Below are positions 15,182 through 24,521 of a stretch of 39,239 nt of DNA, one piece after another. A program made the position numbers and the translations under genes. Under the pieces are notes generated by a model. That model ran no database searches. It had not been told where the DNA came from and worked only from the letters and a program-made list of their open reading frames with translations. Position 1 is the stretch's first letter, and the number at the start of each line of letters is the position of its first letter. The stretch is from Sphingobium sp. 66-54 (GTDB lineage Bacteria; Pseudomonadota; Alphaproteobacteria; Sphingomonadales; Sphingomonadaceae), in contig MKWI01000030.1 of assembly GCA_001899715.1 (NCBI GenBank), positions 1-39,239 of the forward strand. Direction: 5' to 3'.

Positions 15182-15880
15182 ATGACTGATGCCCCGACCG
15201 GCCGCAGAGGCCTGACGACGCTTGCAACGTCAGTTTATGACGCCGTGCGGGAGGATATCGTGCAAGGCATTCTGGCGCCGGGCACGAAGCTCAAGATCGC
15301 CGCCCTGCAATCCAGATATGACTGTGGCGCGTCGCCGATCCGCGAAGCGCTGAACAGACTGTCAATGGAGCGCTTCGTCATCCAGTCCGATCAGCGCGGC
15401 TTCGTCGTGGCGCCTATTTCCCTCGATGATTTTGACGAGATTACCGAAACGCGCTGCCTGCTCTACAGCCTGCTGCTGCCGCTGGCGATCGAGCGCGGTG
15501 ACCAGGCGTGGGAAGAGGGAATCATCATTGCCCTTCATCGACTTAACAAATTGCCGCGTTCCAACGACCTGCCGCTTGACGAAAGTTTGGCCGGCCGTCT
15601 CGCGCACAAGAAATTTCATCGCTCCCTTATCGCCGCCAGCCCATCCAATTTCCTTATCGAGATGCTGGATATTCTCTTCGATTTCGCTGATCGATACCGC
15701 TTGTTGGTCGGCCGGATCGCACCGGAGGAGTTGCGGGGAGAGGCCGTGCGGGAACATGCCGAACTGGTCGATCATGTCATCAGCCGTCGAACAGATGAAG
15801 CAGTCAATCTGGCCGTGCATCATGTCCGGCGGACTGCCGCGCTGTTTCGCAACCACATATCCCTTGTAAAATCGAAATGA
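15182..15880 (+). CDS. GntR-family transcriptional regulator, FCD (FadR) type
   Basis: This 232-residue regulator has an N-terminal winged helix (about 15-75, with VYDAVREDIVQGILAPGTKL and the recognition region YDCGASPIREALNRL) and an all-helical FCD effector domain (about 85-220). The FCD metal site is represented by histidines in HKKFHRSL, REHAELVDHV and AVHHVRRT. ATG 15182 is preferred to the in-frame upstream codon at 15167. Regulators of this type respond to small organic acids. Position suggests control of the divergent secreted-protein/P450 operon and perhaps of the TonB gene at 5140, since a similar dyad occurs in both promoters. The effector is unknown. Confidence 0.88.
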   Translation: MTDAPTGRRGLTTLATSVYDAVREDIVQGILAPGTKLKIAALQSRYDCGASPIREALNRLSMERFVIQSDQRGFVVAPISLDDFDEITETRCLLYSLLLPLAIERGDQAWEEGIIIALHRLNKLPRSNDLPLDESLAGRLAHKKFHRSLIAASPSNFLIEMLDILFDFADRYRLLVGRIAPEELRGEAVREHAELVDHVISRRTDEAVNLAVHHVRRTAALFRNHISLVKSK

Positions 15881-15902
15881 GCAGGCCGTCACCATGATCG
15901 CC

Positions 15903-15927
15903 GGAGCGGCTTATTGCCGCCCGCTCC
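15903..15927. terminator. Hairpin between convergent gntR and BKACE genes
   Basis: GGAGCGG (15903-15909) and CCGCTCC (15921-15927) form a 7-bp GC stem within the 66-bp gap between two convergent stop codons. It may work as a bidirectional terminator; there is no T-run. Confidence 0.4.
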
Positions 15928-15946
15928 ATCGCCGGCCTGGCATCCT

Positions 15947-16876
15947 CTAGAATGACGTCCGGTCGGCGCCCTTCAGCGCCAGACGGGATCGAGCCTCGGC
16001 CGGCGTGGCGATCGCATAACCAAGTTCGGTCATGATCCGCGCGATCTTCGAGACCTGTTCGGCGTTCGAATGTGCGAGTTGTCCACGCTCGATATACAGA
16101 CTGTCTTCGAGGCCGACCCGGACATTGCCGCCCAACAAGATGTTTTGCGTCGCCATGGGCATTTGATGGCGGCCTGCGGCGAGGACCGAAAATTCGATGT
16201 CGTTTCCAAAGAGGCGCTGCGCCGTCCTTACCATGTGCAGCAAATGGTCCACCTCGGCACCGATCCCCCCCAATATCCCGAGGCAGAACTGGATGAAGAT
16301 CGGCGGTTCGTAAAGCTTCTGATCGAGGAACCAGGCCAGATTATGAAGATGCCCGACATCGTAGCATTCAAACTCGAATCTGCACCCATGGCCCTTGCCA
16401 AGCCGGTTCAATATCTCCTCGATATCCTTGAACGTGTTCCTGAATATTCCGTCGCGGCTCGATTCAAGAAAAGGCTTTTCCCAGGGATGCTTCCACTCCT
16501 TGATCTTCCCGACAGCCGGAAATAGCCCGAAATTGATCGTCCCCATGTTGAGCGATGTCATTTCCGGGCTTGCCAGCTCCGGGGCGGCGAGGCGCTCGTC
16601 CATCGTCATTCCCGGCGCGCCGCCCGTTGTGATGTTCACGATCGCATCCGTCGCCTGTTTGATGCGCGGCAGGAATTCCATGAATACGCCGGGATCGGCC
16701 GTCGGCCTGCCGTCCTCCGCATTGCGAGCATGGAGGTGCAGGATGGCGGCGCCAGCATCCGCCGCCGCGATGGACTCCCGTGCGATCTCATCCGGCGTGA
16801 GCGGCAGGTGAGGAGACATGCTCGGGGTGTGCAACGATCCGGTGATCGCACAGCTGATGATAACGGGACGCGCCAC
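15947..16876 (-). CDS. BKACE family (DUF849) beta-keto acid cleavage enzyme
   Basis: This 309-residue TIM-barrel enzyme is of the BKACE family. Members cleave a beta-keto acid with acetyl-CoA to give acetoacetate and a new CoA thioester. The zinc-binding HLHAR motif is at 47-51 (H47, H49), and FEFECYDVGHLHNL, SVLAAGRHQMPM and GGNVRVGLEDSLY follow in the family order. The start is GTG 16876 with GGGAGAGAGGATC upstream. It is divergent from a TetR regulator, with dyads in the 103-bp gap, so the two sides are probably controlled together. It would process a chain-shortening or ring-cleavage product, but the substrate class cannot be read from the sequence. Confidence 0.88.
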   Translation of the reverse strand: MARPVIISCAITGSLHTPSMSPHLPLTPDEIARESIAAADAGAAILHLHARNAEDGRPTADPGVFMEFLPRIKQATDAIVNITTGGAPGMTMDERLAAPELASPEMTSLNMGTINFGLFPAVGKIKEWKHPWEKPFLESSRDGIFRNTFKDIEEILNRLGKGHGCRFEFECYDVGHLHNLAWFLDQKLYEPPIFIQFCLGILGGIGAEVDHLLHMVRTAQRLFGNDIEFSVLAAGRHQMPMATQNILLGGNVRVGLEDSLYIERGQLAHSNAEQVSKIARIMTELGYAIATPAEARSRLALKGADRTSF

Positions 16877-16921
16877 GATCCTCTCTCCCTGTAGGCCATT
16901 TTGTCATGGCAGTTTCTATTT

Positions 16922-16950
16922 GACTAATTCGTCTAAACATGACTGTCTAG
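16922..16950. promoter_or_regulatory. Candidate TetR operators between BKACE and TetR genes
   Basis: Two adjoining imperfect dyads are present: GACTAATTCGTC (16922-16933, 10 of 12 symmetric) and CTAAACATGACTGTCTAG (16933-16950, 6-bp arms with one mismatch). They lie about 30-60 bp upstream of the TetR start and within 75 bp of the BKACE start, a normal position for autoregulatory TetR sites. Confidence 0.45.
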
Positions 16951-16979
16951 TACAAAGTTCGAAACGAATGGAGAGGTAG

Positions 16980-17645
16980 ATGGTGGAGTCGAACATGCGC
17001 CGCGCGGCACTGCCGCGGGGCGGCCGCCAGCGGGAGCGCACGCGCAATGCCATCCTTGCGGCTGGTCAGCAGCTGTTTGCGACGAGAGCCCTTGAAAGTG
17101 TCACAATCGATGAAATCGTCGAAGTCGCGGACGTGGCGAAGGGCAGTTTCTACAACCATTTCAATGGCAAGGAGGGGCTGGCACAAGCCGTCCTTGAAAT
17201 GGTTCGCGGCGATTGCGAGTTCCGCGTGTTTGCGGCCAATCGAGATGTGAGCCATCCGCCTCTGCGGCTTGTGCGGGCGATGTGCGTCGTCATTCGATAT
17301 GCGATGGAACATCCGGAACGGCTGCAATCGCTTCTGGGCCTGTCGGAACGACACACCGCCTACAACTCGACATTCAATGTCGGGATTAACGCCGATCTCA
17401 ATCAGGGACTGGAGGACGGCAGCTTCTCGGGCATGGACATCGAGGCGGGCGTTCTTGTCGTTATCGGCCTGATCACCATCGCCGTTCGCCACGTCATGGC
17501 CCCGGAAACGGAAACCGCGCCGGCCACGATCGCCGTTTCACTCGGCGCGGCCTTGCTGCGGTCGCTTGGCGTCAGCGCAGCGGACGCCGCCGCGACCGCC
17601 GCGACCGCCGCTGAAGCAATCTTGCATTCGGAGCCTGCCCGATGA
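16980..17645 (+). CDS. TetR-family regulator leading the VOC/MhpA operon
   Basis: This 221-residue regulator has a standard TetR DNA-binding domain at about 18-65 (RNAILAAGQQLFATRALESV ... VADVAKGSFYNHFNGKEGL) and a helical ligand domain behind it. A basic leader (MRRAALPRGGRQRER) precedes the helix-turn-helix. ATG 16980 has GGAGAGG upstream. Its stop overlaps the start of the next gene (ATGA at 17642), so it is translated together with the catabolic genes, giving feedback control. The C-terminus is Ala-rich (residues about 200-215). The likely effector is a substrate or intermediate of the operon. Confidence 0.88.
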   Translation: MVESNMRRAALPRGGRQRERTRNAILAAGQQLFATRALESVTIDEIVEVADVAKGSFYNHFNGKEGLAQAVLEMVRGDCEFRVFAANRDVSHPPLRLVRAMCVVIRYAMEHPERLQSLLGLSERHTAYNSTFNVGINADLNQGLEDGSFSGMDIEAGVLVVIGLITIAVRHVMAPETETAPATIAVSLGAALLRSLGVSAADAAATAATAAEAILHSEPAR

Positions 17646-18580
17646 GCGTTTCCAAGGCCTGGGACATGGCCCATGTCCGCTTCCGTGCGCCTGATCTTTC
17701 CGTGATGGATCGCTTCCTCAACGCATTCGGCATGGTGGAGGCCGGACGGTCGGCTACTGCGCTCTACAAGCGGGGGCATGGCACGCAGCCATTTGCGCAT
17801 GTGACCGAACTGGGCGATCCCGCCTTCGCCGGCTTCGGCATCCAGTTGAACAGCGTGGACGAGCTTGAAAAGCTCGCAGCGCACGAAAATGCTCAGGTCG
17901 AGATGTCGAACGAACCGGGCGGCGGCTATGTCGTTCGCCTGACGGACCCCGATGGCTTTGCCGTGGATGCGCTCGCCGGCCAAACAATGGCGGATATTCT
18001 GTCCATGCCGCGCGGCCAGGAATGGAATCAGGATGGCCGCTACAGCCGACTGAACGATCCGAAGCGTCCCGAGAAGGGCCCGTCCCATGTCCTGCGACTG
18101 GGCCATGTGGTGCTGGGGGTGAGCGATTTCCGGCGCTCGGAAGCCTGGTACAAGGACAGATTCGGCTTTATCACCTCCGATGAAATCCAGCCCCAGCCCG
18201 GCATCGCAATCGGTGCGTTCATGCGCTGCGATCGCGGCGACCGGCCTTGCGATCATCATAGCCTGTTCCTGCTTGAGCGCCCGGCGCCCTGCTTCATGCA
18301 TGCCGCCTTCGAGGTCGCCAATCTCGATGACCTGATGGTCGGGCACGATCATCTTGTCGCGCAGGGTTACGATCACCTCTGGGGTGTCGGGCGGCACTAT
18401 CTGGGCAGCCAGATTTTCGACTATTGGCGGGACCCTTATGGCCATGAAGTCGAGCACTGGACCGATGGCGATCAGCTCGTGGCAGCCGATGGCGGCGGCA
18501 TCGGCACGATCCCGGAACTGATGGGCGTTCAGTGGGGCATGGAAATGCCGCCTCTTCCGGAAGAAGTCGGAAGGGGCTGA
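17642..18580 (+). CDS. Two-domain VOC protein, type I extradiol dioxygenase-like
   Basis: This 312-residue protein has two vicinal-oxygen-chelate domains (about 8-115 and 152-275). In the C-terminal domain the expected metal triad is seen: H155 (LGHVVLGV), H220 (FMHAAFEV) and E271 (DPYGHEVEHW), with a histidine pair at 205-206 where extradiol enzymes keep their acid-base histidine. It probably cleaves a catechol-like ring next to the hydroxyls. It is linked to the TetR gene by a 4-nt overlap, and the MhpA-like hydroxylase that would make its substrate follows after 2 bp. It is clearly different from the BphC-type enzyme at 31957. The substrate is unknown. Confidence 0.82.
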   Translation: MSVSKAWDMAHVRFRAPDLSVMDRFLNAFGMVEAGRSATALYKRGHGTQPFAHVTELGDPAFAGFGIQLNSVDELEKLAAHENAQVEMSNEPGGGYVVRLTDPDGFAVDALAGQTMADILSMPRGQEWNQDGRYSRLNDPKRPEKGPSHVLRLGHVVLGVSDFRRSEAWYKDRFGFITSDEIQPQPGIAIGAFMRCDRGDRPCDHHSLFLLERPAPCFMHAAFEVANLDDLMVGHDHLVAQGYDHLWGVGRHYLGSQIFDYWRDPYGHEVEHWTDGDQLVAADGGGIGTIPELMGVQWGMEMPPLPEEVGRG

Positions 18581-18582
18581 CA

Positions 18583-20055
18583 ATGAACGAGTTCGATTGC
18601 GATCTCCTTGTCATCGGCCTGGGGCCGACAGGCGACATTCTCTCGATCCTGGCCCGGATGCAGGGCTTGACCGTCACTGCGATCGACCGCGAGCCGGCGC
18701 CCTATCCGCTTCCCCGCGCGGCGGTCTTCGATCATGAGATCATGCGGATATTCCAGATGGCGGGCGTTGCCGACCGGATCGAGCCGCTGTGCCGTGTTCC
18801 GGATCGCTATCAATTCCTGACGGCCACGGGAGAGGTCCTGCTGGATTTCCCCATCTCCCCGGAGGGGCCGTATGGATGGGCGGAGACATATGCTCTTCAC
18901 CAGCCGGCAGTGGAGCAGGCCCTTCGCGCGAGGCTCGCGGAACTGGATGTCGACGTAAGGCTGTCCACGACATTGGCCGGGCTTCGTCAGGACGCAAACG
19001 GCGTCACGGTCGAAACGACCGGGCCTTCAGGTCCGCAAACCATTCGCGCGCGCTTCGTCGTGGGTTGCGACGGAGCCTGGAGTTCGGTGCGTGAGGCGTT
19101 GGGCGTTGGGCTATCGGACTATGCGTTCGACGAACCCTGGCTGGTGCTCGATACTATTATCGAAGAGCCGGGCGATCTGCCGATAGTGTGCCAGCAGATC
19201 TGCGACCCGGCACGGCCGGTCACACATCTGGCGATGAGCGGCAATCGCTTTCGGTGGGAGTTCATGCTCAAGCCGGGAGAGATTCCCGCCGAGATGGTCG
19301 AGGACAGCCGCATTCGGGAATTGCTCGAACCATGGCACTGTGCCGATCGGGTCATGATCGAGCGCAAGGCTGTCTATCGCTTTCACGGTCTTGTCGCCGA
19401 TCGCTGGCGCGTCGGTCGCGTATTTATCGCCGGCGATGCCGCGCATCAGATGCCGCCATTCGCCGGCCAGGGCATGTGCTCGGGAATTCGTGATGCGGCC
19501 AATCTGGCCTGGAAGCTCGCGCTAGCGGCCCGCTCGGACGCACCGGCCGATATGCTGGATAGCTATCAGACGGAACGAGAGCCTCATGTGCGCTCGATCA
19601 TCGAGACTGCCATCGCAATGGGACGCGTCGTCTGCTTGCTTAATGAGCAAGCGGCGACGGCACGCAACGAGCAGATGCTCGCCCGCAAGGCAGCGGGCGA
19701 GCAAGATGTCTCGGTGCAATATCCACCGCTCAAGGGAGGCTTGCTACTGGAAACCGCTGCGGCGGGCGCCCTTTTCCCCCAGCCGATCGCCGGCCGACGC
19801 TTTGATGAACTTCTGGGCCTGTCGGGCGCGCTGGTGGGCCGGGAACTGCCGGCTTTGGATGATCTGCCACTTGTCAGATTGGATCTGGACTCTCCGGCGC
19901 TGCGGCCATTCGCGGCCGAGATCGATAGCTGGCTTGCGGAGCACGGTGCTTCGGCCGTTCTGATCCGGCCGGACCGGCACGTATTTGGGGTCGGGCCACC
20001 CGCCCTGCTTCTCCAGCAATGGAATAGCCGCCTCCGGTTGAGAGAGGCGGCCTGA
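18583..20055 (+). CDS. MhpA-like FAD-dependent aromatic hydroxylase
   Basis: This 490-residue group A flavin monooxygenase has an N-terminal FAD-binding motif IGLGPTG (11-17), a VVGCDGAWSSVR middle motif around 160-170, and the second FAD motif FIAGDAAHQMPPFAGQGMCS near 281-300 followed by IRDAANLAWKL. This is the pattern of MhpA-type 3-(3-hydroxyphenyl)propionate hydroxylases and related phenol hydroxylases, which add a hydroxyl next to an existing one using NAD(P)H and O2. ATG 18583 is just after the VOC stop. Together the two would convert a monohydroxylated aromatic to a ring-cleaved product. The exact substrate cannot be assigned. Confidence 0.85.
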   Translation: MNEFDCDLLVIGLGPTGDILSILARMQGLTVTAIDREPAPYPLPRAAVFDHEIMRIFQMAGVADRIEPLCRVPDRYQFLTATGEVLLDFPISPEGPYGWAETYALHQPAVEQALRARLAELDVDVRLSTTLAGLRQDANGVTVETTGPSGPQTIRARFVVGCDGAWSSVREALGVGLSDYAFDEPWLVLDTIIEEPGDLPIVCQQICDPARPVTHLAMSGNRFRWEFMLKPGEIPAEMVEDSRIRELLEPWHCADRVMIERKAVYRFHGLVADRWRVGRVFIAGDAAHQMPPFAGQGMCSGIRDAANLAWKLALAARSDAPADMLDSYQTEREPHVRSIIETAIAMGRVVCLLNEQAATARNEQMLARKAAGEQDVSVQYPPLKGGLLLETAAAGALFPQPIAGRRFDELLGLSGALVGRELPALDDLPLVRLDLDSPALRPFAAEIDSWLAEHGASAVLIRPDRHVFGVGPPALLLQQWNSRLRLREAA

Positions 20056-20095
20056 CGAACAGGAACTGCCGAAGAGCAGCAATGAGGAGGGAAAC

Positions 20096-22402
20096 ATGAA
20101 GGTATATTTTGCCGGGGTTTGTTTGGCGGCTTTGACCGCGTCCCTCATGGGCGGGACTGCTGCTGCGCAGGTAAACACAGCGCAGGCTCCTTCAGCCGAT
20201 ACGCCCACATCCGGCGACGTGGGCATTCAGGACATCATCGTCACCGCCCAGCGCCGCCGTGAGACGCTACAGCGCGCCGCAGTCGCGGTCAGCGCGGTCA
20301 ATGCGGAGGCATTGGTCAATGCAGGCGTCTCGCAGCCCCAGGATCTGACGAAGCTCGTTCCCGCACTCAAGCTGTCGGCGGTCGGCGGCGCGGGCACCCA
20401 GATCACCATCCGGGGTGTCGGCAATTTCGCGGGCAACGCTTACGCCGAGCCTGCGGTCGCGATCAATCTCGATGGCGTGTATCTTGCCCGCTCGGGAGGC
20501 CCTAACGGTCTATTCTACGATCTGGAGCGCGTAGAGGTCCTTAAAGGCCCCCAAGGCACATTATATGGGCGCAATGCCACGGCGGGCGCCATCAACATCA
20601 TCACCCGCAAGCCCGACGATCAATTCTCCGTCGAGGGAACGGGGGAAGCCGGCAATTACGATCTCTGGCGTGGTGTGCTAGCGGTCAACGCCCCGCTGGC
20701 GGAGGGCATCGCCTTGCGGGTCTCGGGCACCATATCCCGGCGCGACGGCTATCTTTCCGACGGTTATCTGGACGACAAGACCGAAGCGGTTCGAGGCCAG
20801 TTGAAGCTCGAACCCACAAGCGGATTATCGATCCTGCTATCGGCCGACTACGCCCATCAGGGCGGCAAGGGACCGGCCGGCGTGCTCTCGCCATATCTCG
20901 ATCCCGACAACCCGTATCTCGGCCCGAGCAGAGACGGCACCAATGACCTTCTTCGCGGTGCATCGCTGGCGATCAGCGGCGGGACCAATCCTGATCTGCT
21001 CCCTCCCCTTCTCGACGACGGGTTCGTCGATGTGAAGAATTGGGGCGTCAGCGGCACGATCGACTATGACTTTGGCGGCGCGAAACTGACACTCATACCG
21101 GCCTACCGCGAATCGAAAAATCGATATCTCCACTATAATGCCGGATTTCCTGTTCTGGCTGATGAACAGAGCAAGGCGACATCGATAGAAGCGCGTCTTT
21201 CCTCGGATGGCGATGCGCCACTGAGCTGGATGGTTGGTGGATATTACTTCAATGAAGACCTGGACTTCGATCTATACGCCAATCAGGGCATAGCGTTTAA
21301 CCGGACGGAACCCATATTGTCCACGCGCAGCTATGCTGCATTCGGACAGGCGACTTACAGCCTGACCGATCAGTTCCGCGTGACCGGGGGCTTGCGCTAT
21401 ACGCATGAGCGCAAGAGCCAGGCCGGCCGCAATGGCGGCCCTACCCCGCCGGTTCCCGTGGGCTTTCCTGGACCGGACGAGGCATTCTATGCGATCGCTT
21501 GCGCGCCCTATGACGCGGCGACGGCGAGCTGTTATGCGCCGCTCACGGGGGAATTGACCAACGACAAGGTCACTTGGAAGGCAGGCGTTGAATTCGACGC
21601 GGCACCCCGCTCATTGCTCTATGCCAATGTCGCGACCGGCTTCAAGGCAGGCGGCTTCTATGGGTCGCTTCCGCCCAACACGTTCCGTCCGGAAACGATC
21701 ACCGCCTATACCGTCGGCTCGAAAAACCGTTTCCTGAACAATAGCCTGCAACTGAATGCCGAGGCATTCTACTGGGATTACAAGGACAAGCAGGTCACCC
21801 ATATCGGTCCCATCCTGCCAGGGGGATTCAACCTTATCACCGAAAATGCCGGCAAGGCGGAAATCTACGGCGCCGAAATCGAGGCTGTGTGGCAGCCGAC
21901 CGAGACCGATACACTCACGGCAAACGTGCAGTATCTGCATTCGAAATATAAGAACTTCGCCTACACCCAGACGACCGAGACCGGGCCGCCGCAAACGGCC
22001 TGTCCCGTCACGCCGATCGCGGGACAGGCTGCGGTCATCGTCGATTGCTCGGGCCGACCCGTGCCGCTTTCGCCAAAATGGACGGCCAATATATCGTATC
22101 GGCACAGCTTCCTCTTCGACAGCGGCGCCAAGCTGGATGCCCAGGTCGGCACGCGCATCGAGAGCTTCTACTGGGTCGCGGAAGAGTATCTACCCGGCGA
22201 GCGCCAGAAGAGCGCCATGGTGTCCAACGCCAGCCTGACCTGGCATGCGCCTCAAGACAGCTTCTCGCTCGGCGCATGGATCGACAATATCGAAGACAGG
22301 ACGGTCAAGTCCCTTGCCTTCGCACAGCCAGTCATCGGACAGCCGGTCGTCATTCTGCGCCCACCACGCACTTATGGCGTGCGCGCCGGCTTCAAATTCT
22401 GA
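20096..22402 (+). CDS. TonB-dependent outer-membrane receptor in the catabolic operon
   Basis: This 768-residue receptor has a signal peptide (cleavage near AAA-QV, about residue 25), a TonB-box region DIIVTAQRRRE (46-56), a plug domain (about 58-170: ITIRGVG, AVAINLDGVYLAR, VEVLKGPQGTLYGRNATAGAINIIT) and a barrel ending in YGVRAGFKF. The plug sequence is typical of the sphingomonad receptors that carry aromatic or other plant-derived substrates rather than siderophores, though specificity cannot be read. GAGGAGG precedes ATG 20096. Its stop overlaps the next start (TGATG), so it is in the same unit as the hydroxylase and the oxygenase and probably imports their substrate. Confidence 0.92.
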   Translation: MKVYFAGVCLAALTASLMGGTAAAQVNTAQAPSADTPTSGDVGIQDIIVTAQRRRETLQRAAVAVSAVNAEALVNAGVSQPQDLTKLVPALKLSAVGGAGTQITIRGVGNFAGNAYAEPAVAINLDGVYLARSGGPNGLFYDLERVEVLKGPQGTLYGRNATAGAINIITRKPDDQFSVEGTGEAGNYDLWRGVLAVNAPLAEGIALRVSGTISRRDGYLSDGYLDDKTEAVRGQLKLEPTSGLSILLSADYAHQGGKGPAGVLSPYLDPDNPYLGPSRDGTNDLLRGASLAISGGTNPDLLPPLLDDGFVDVKNWGVSGTIDYDFGGAKLTLIPAYRESKNRYLHYNAGFPVLADEQSKATSIEARLSSDGDAPLSWMVGGYYFNEDLDFDLYANQGIAFNRTEPILSTRSYAAFGQATYSLTDQFRVTGGLRYTHERKSQAGRNGGPTPPVPVGFPGPDEAFYAIACAPYDAATASCYAPLTGELTNDKVTWKAGVEFDAAPRSLLYANVATGFKAGGFYGSLPPNTFRPETITAYTVGSKNRFLNNSLQLNAEAFYWDYKDKQVTHIGPILPGGFNLITENAGKAEIYGAEIEAVWQPTETDTLTANVQYLHSKYKNFAYTQTTETGPPQTACPVTPIAGQAAVIVDCSGRPVPLSPKWTANISYRHSFLFDSGAKLDAQVGTRIESFYWVAEEYLPGERQKSAMVSNASLTWHAPQDSFSLGAWIDNIEDRTVKSLAFAQPVIGQPVVILRPPRTYGVRAGFKF

Positions 22403-23397
22403 TGAACCGGCAGATTGTCCTGATCGGCAGGCCCGCAGCCATTCCCGGTCCGGAGCATTTCGAGCTTCGGACCGGGCCCGAGCCGTCGCTGCCGGACAAT
22501 GGCCTGATCGCCGAGACGGTCGCGCTGTCGGTCGACCCTGCGATGCGCGGCTGGGTATCCGCGGAAGCCAACTATCTTCAGCCGGTCGCGCTCGGCAGCG
22601 TCATGCGCTCACTCGGCGTCGCCCGCGTATTAAAGTCGGCGGACCCGGACTGGAATGAGGGTGATCTATTCTACGGCTGGACGGGCTGGCAGGACCGGGT
22701 GGCGATCAGCCCCGAGGCCATCTTGTGGCGTGTCGATGAATCCCTTGCGCCGCCCTCGGCATGGCTCTCGGTCCTGGGCCTGAACGGCCTCACTGCCGCT
22801 AAGGGTTTTGCCGCTTTTGCGAGGGCAAAGCCCGGCGAAACCATGCTCGTGACCACCGCAGCCGGCGGCGTCGGCTCGATCGTGGGCCAGCTGGCAAAAC
22901 GCTCGGGCATGCGCACTGTGGGTCTCACCAGTGCGAGCAAATGCGATTTGGCGCATGATCGCTATGGCTACGATATCGCCCTCGACTATCGCGATGTGGA
23001 TCTGGCTGGAGCGCTCGATGTGTCGTGTCCCCAGGGGGTCGACATTTTCTGGGACAATGTCGGTGGCGAGATTGCCGACCTCATCTTTCCGCGTCTCGCT
23101 CCCGGCGGCCGCGTCATCCAGTGCGGGACTGCCTCAATCCCTTCCTGGTCCCCATGGCCAGAGGGACCGCGGCGCGAACGGGACATGGTGGTCAAGCGAC
23201 TGACCTGGAGCGGATTCCTCGCGTTCGACGGCGACGACCACGCCAATGAGGCGGCGCTCGCGACCCTGCGAAGCCTCGTTGCGGCAGGCGAACTCAACCA
23301 TGACGAACAGTGCATGGTTGGACTCGAGCAAGCCCCGGCCGCTCTTGCAGCGCTGTATCAGGGGCAAAATAGCGGTCGGATCTGGGTAAAGCCCTGA
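22402..23397 (+). CDS. MDR-family NADP-dependent oxidoreductase
   Basis: This 331-residue zinc-free medium-chain dehydrogenase/reductase resembles 2-alkenal reductases, CurA and prostaglandin reductases. Visible family motifs are ALSVDPAMRGWV near residue 46, the nucleotide-binding AAGGVGSIVGQLAKRSG (about 152-168), DIFWDNVGG and a terminal NSGRIWVKP. Such enzymes reduce the C=C bond of alpha,beta-unsaturated aldehydes or ketones with NADPH. ATG 22402 is coupled to the TonB stop; the open frame upstream inside the receptor is only a shadow. In this operon it might reduce an unsaturated side chain, for example of a cinnamyl-type compound; this is an inference. Confidence 0.83.
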   Translation: MNRQIVLIGRPAAIPGPEHFELRTGPEPSLPDNGLIAETVALSVDPAMRGWVSAEANYLQPVALGSVMRSLGVARVLKSADPDWNEGDLFYGWTGWQDRVAISPEAILWRVDESLAPPSAWLSVLGLNGLTAAKGFAAFARAKPGETMLVTTAAGGVGSIVGQLAKRSGMRTVGLTSASKCDLAHDRYGYDIALDYRDVDLAGALDVSCPQGVDIFWDNVGGEIADLIFPRLAPGGRVIQCGTASIPSWSPWPEGPRRERDMVVKRLTWSGFLAFDGDDHANEAALATLRSLVAAGELNHDEQCMVGLEQAPAALAALYQGQNSGRIWVKP

Positions 23398-24473
23398 TGG
23401 AGATGAAGATGAGCTATTTGGCAAACAGCTGGTATTGCGCAGGCTGGTCCTCCGAACTCGACAGCGGCACGATCGGCCGGACATTCCTGGCGCGACCGAT
23501 CGTGATCTATCGCGACAGCCACCATGAGACGGTCGCGCTCGACGGACGGTGCCCGCATCGCTTCGCGCCACTGGCGAAAGGCGTGGTCAAGGGCGACACG
23601 CTGATGTGCCCCTATCATGGGCTGGTGTTCGATCGGAGCGGCGCCTGCGTGCACAATCCCCATGGGGACGGTCACATTCCTCCCAATGCCAAGGTGCGAA
23701 GCTATCCGGTCGTTGAAAAGAATGGCGCGATCTGGATCTGGCTCGGCGATCCGGATGAGGCAGATATCCAGCAGATTTCAGAAACGAGCTGGTTGACCGA
23801 CAAGGCATACGCTTCTGTTACCGGATATCTCAAGGTTCACGCCAACTATCAGTTGGTAAGCGACAATCTTCTCGACCTGACGCATGCACCGTTTCTTCAC
23901 GCCAATACCGTGGGCGGCGATCCGGAGGACTCGATCGGCCAGCAAATGGAGATCGATTTCCATATGGATGACGGCAACGTCATTCATTCGGATTATCTCG
24001 TCCGCAACATGAGACGGCCGACGCCGCAGATGCGTCCTCTATGGGGCGACCGGCCAGGCGATTTCCGGGCGGAGATGACATGGCGGCCGGCCAGCGTGCA
24101 GGAACTCGACATTCGCATGTCGCCACCCGGCGCTCCGAAAACCGAAGGCGTCCATGTTCCAAGCCTTGACTACCTCGTTCCGGAGAACGATCTTGTCACC
24201 CACTATTTCTTTGCCGTGGGCCGCAATGTGGCAATCGAGGACGATGAGCAGACCGAGATGATGGGCCGCTTTGCGCGCATGGCGTTCGAACAGGAAGACG
24301 AGCCGATGATCCGGGACTGCCAGGACCTGATGGGCACGACCGATCTTTTCTCCCTTCAGCCTGCCATCCTCAAGACCGACATCGCATCCATCCAGGCACG
24401 CAGGATATTGAACAAGCTGATCAAGCAAAGCTCCAGGAACGCGAAAGCGGGCGCAGCTATGGAAAGCGCATAG
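23397..24473 (+). CDS. VanA-like Rieske non-heme iron oxygenase (O-demethylase type)
   Basis: This 358-residue oxygenase component has a Rieske [2Fe-2S] site CPHRFAPL (C52, H54) and CPYHG (C71, H74) and a mononuclear iron site DNLLDLTHAPFLH (D160, H163, H168). The size, the NxLDxTHxxFLH form and the absence of a beta subunit place it with VanA, LigX and dicamba demethylase oxygenases. It therefore probably O-demethylates a methoxy-aromatic, releasing formaldehyde. No VanB-type reductase is next to it; electrons could come from the ferredoxin pair at 37242-38782 or from elsewhere. It overlaps the MDR stop by 1 nt; ATG 23409, with GGAG upstream, is an alternative start. Confidence 0.87.
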   Translation: MEMKMSYLANSWYCAGWSSELDSGTIGRTFLARPIVIYRDSHHETVALDGRCPHRFAPLAKGVVKGDTLMCPYHGLVFDRSGACVHNPHGDGHIPPNAKVRSYPVVEKNGAIWIWLGDPDEADIQQISETSWLTDKAYASVTGYLKVHANYQLVSDNLLDLTHAPFLHANTVGGDPEDSIGQQMEIDFHMDDGNVIHSDYLVRNMRRPTPQMRPLWGDRPGDFRAEMTWRPASVQELDIRMSPPGAPKTEGVHVPSLDYLVPENDLVTHYFFAVGRNVAIEDDEQTEMMGRFARMAFEQEDEPMIRDCQDLMGTTDLFSLQPAILKTDIASIQARRILNKLIKQSSRNAKAGAAMESA

Positions 24474-24521
24474 CGTCAGGGCCTCCGCTCAAACAAACCC
24501 AACACCATAAAGGATTAGAGA

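Noticed and set aside
17402..18583. 393-aa minus-strand open frame opposite the TetR and VOC genes
   Set aside because: It is a shadow of two genes with recognisable motifs and has no domain of its own.
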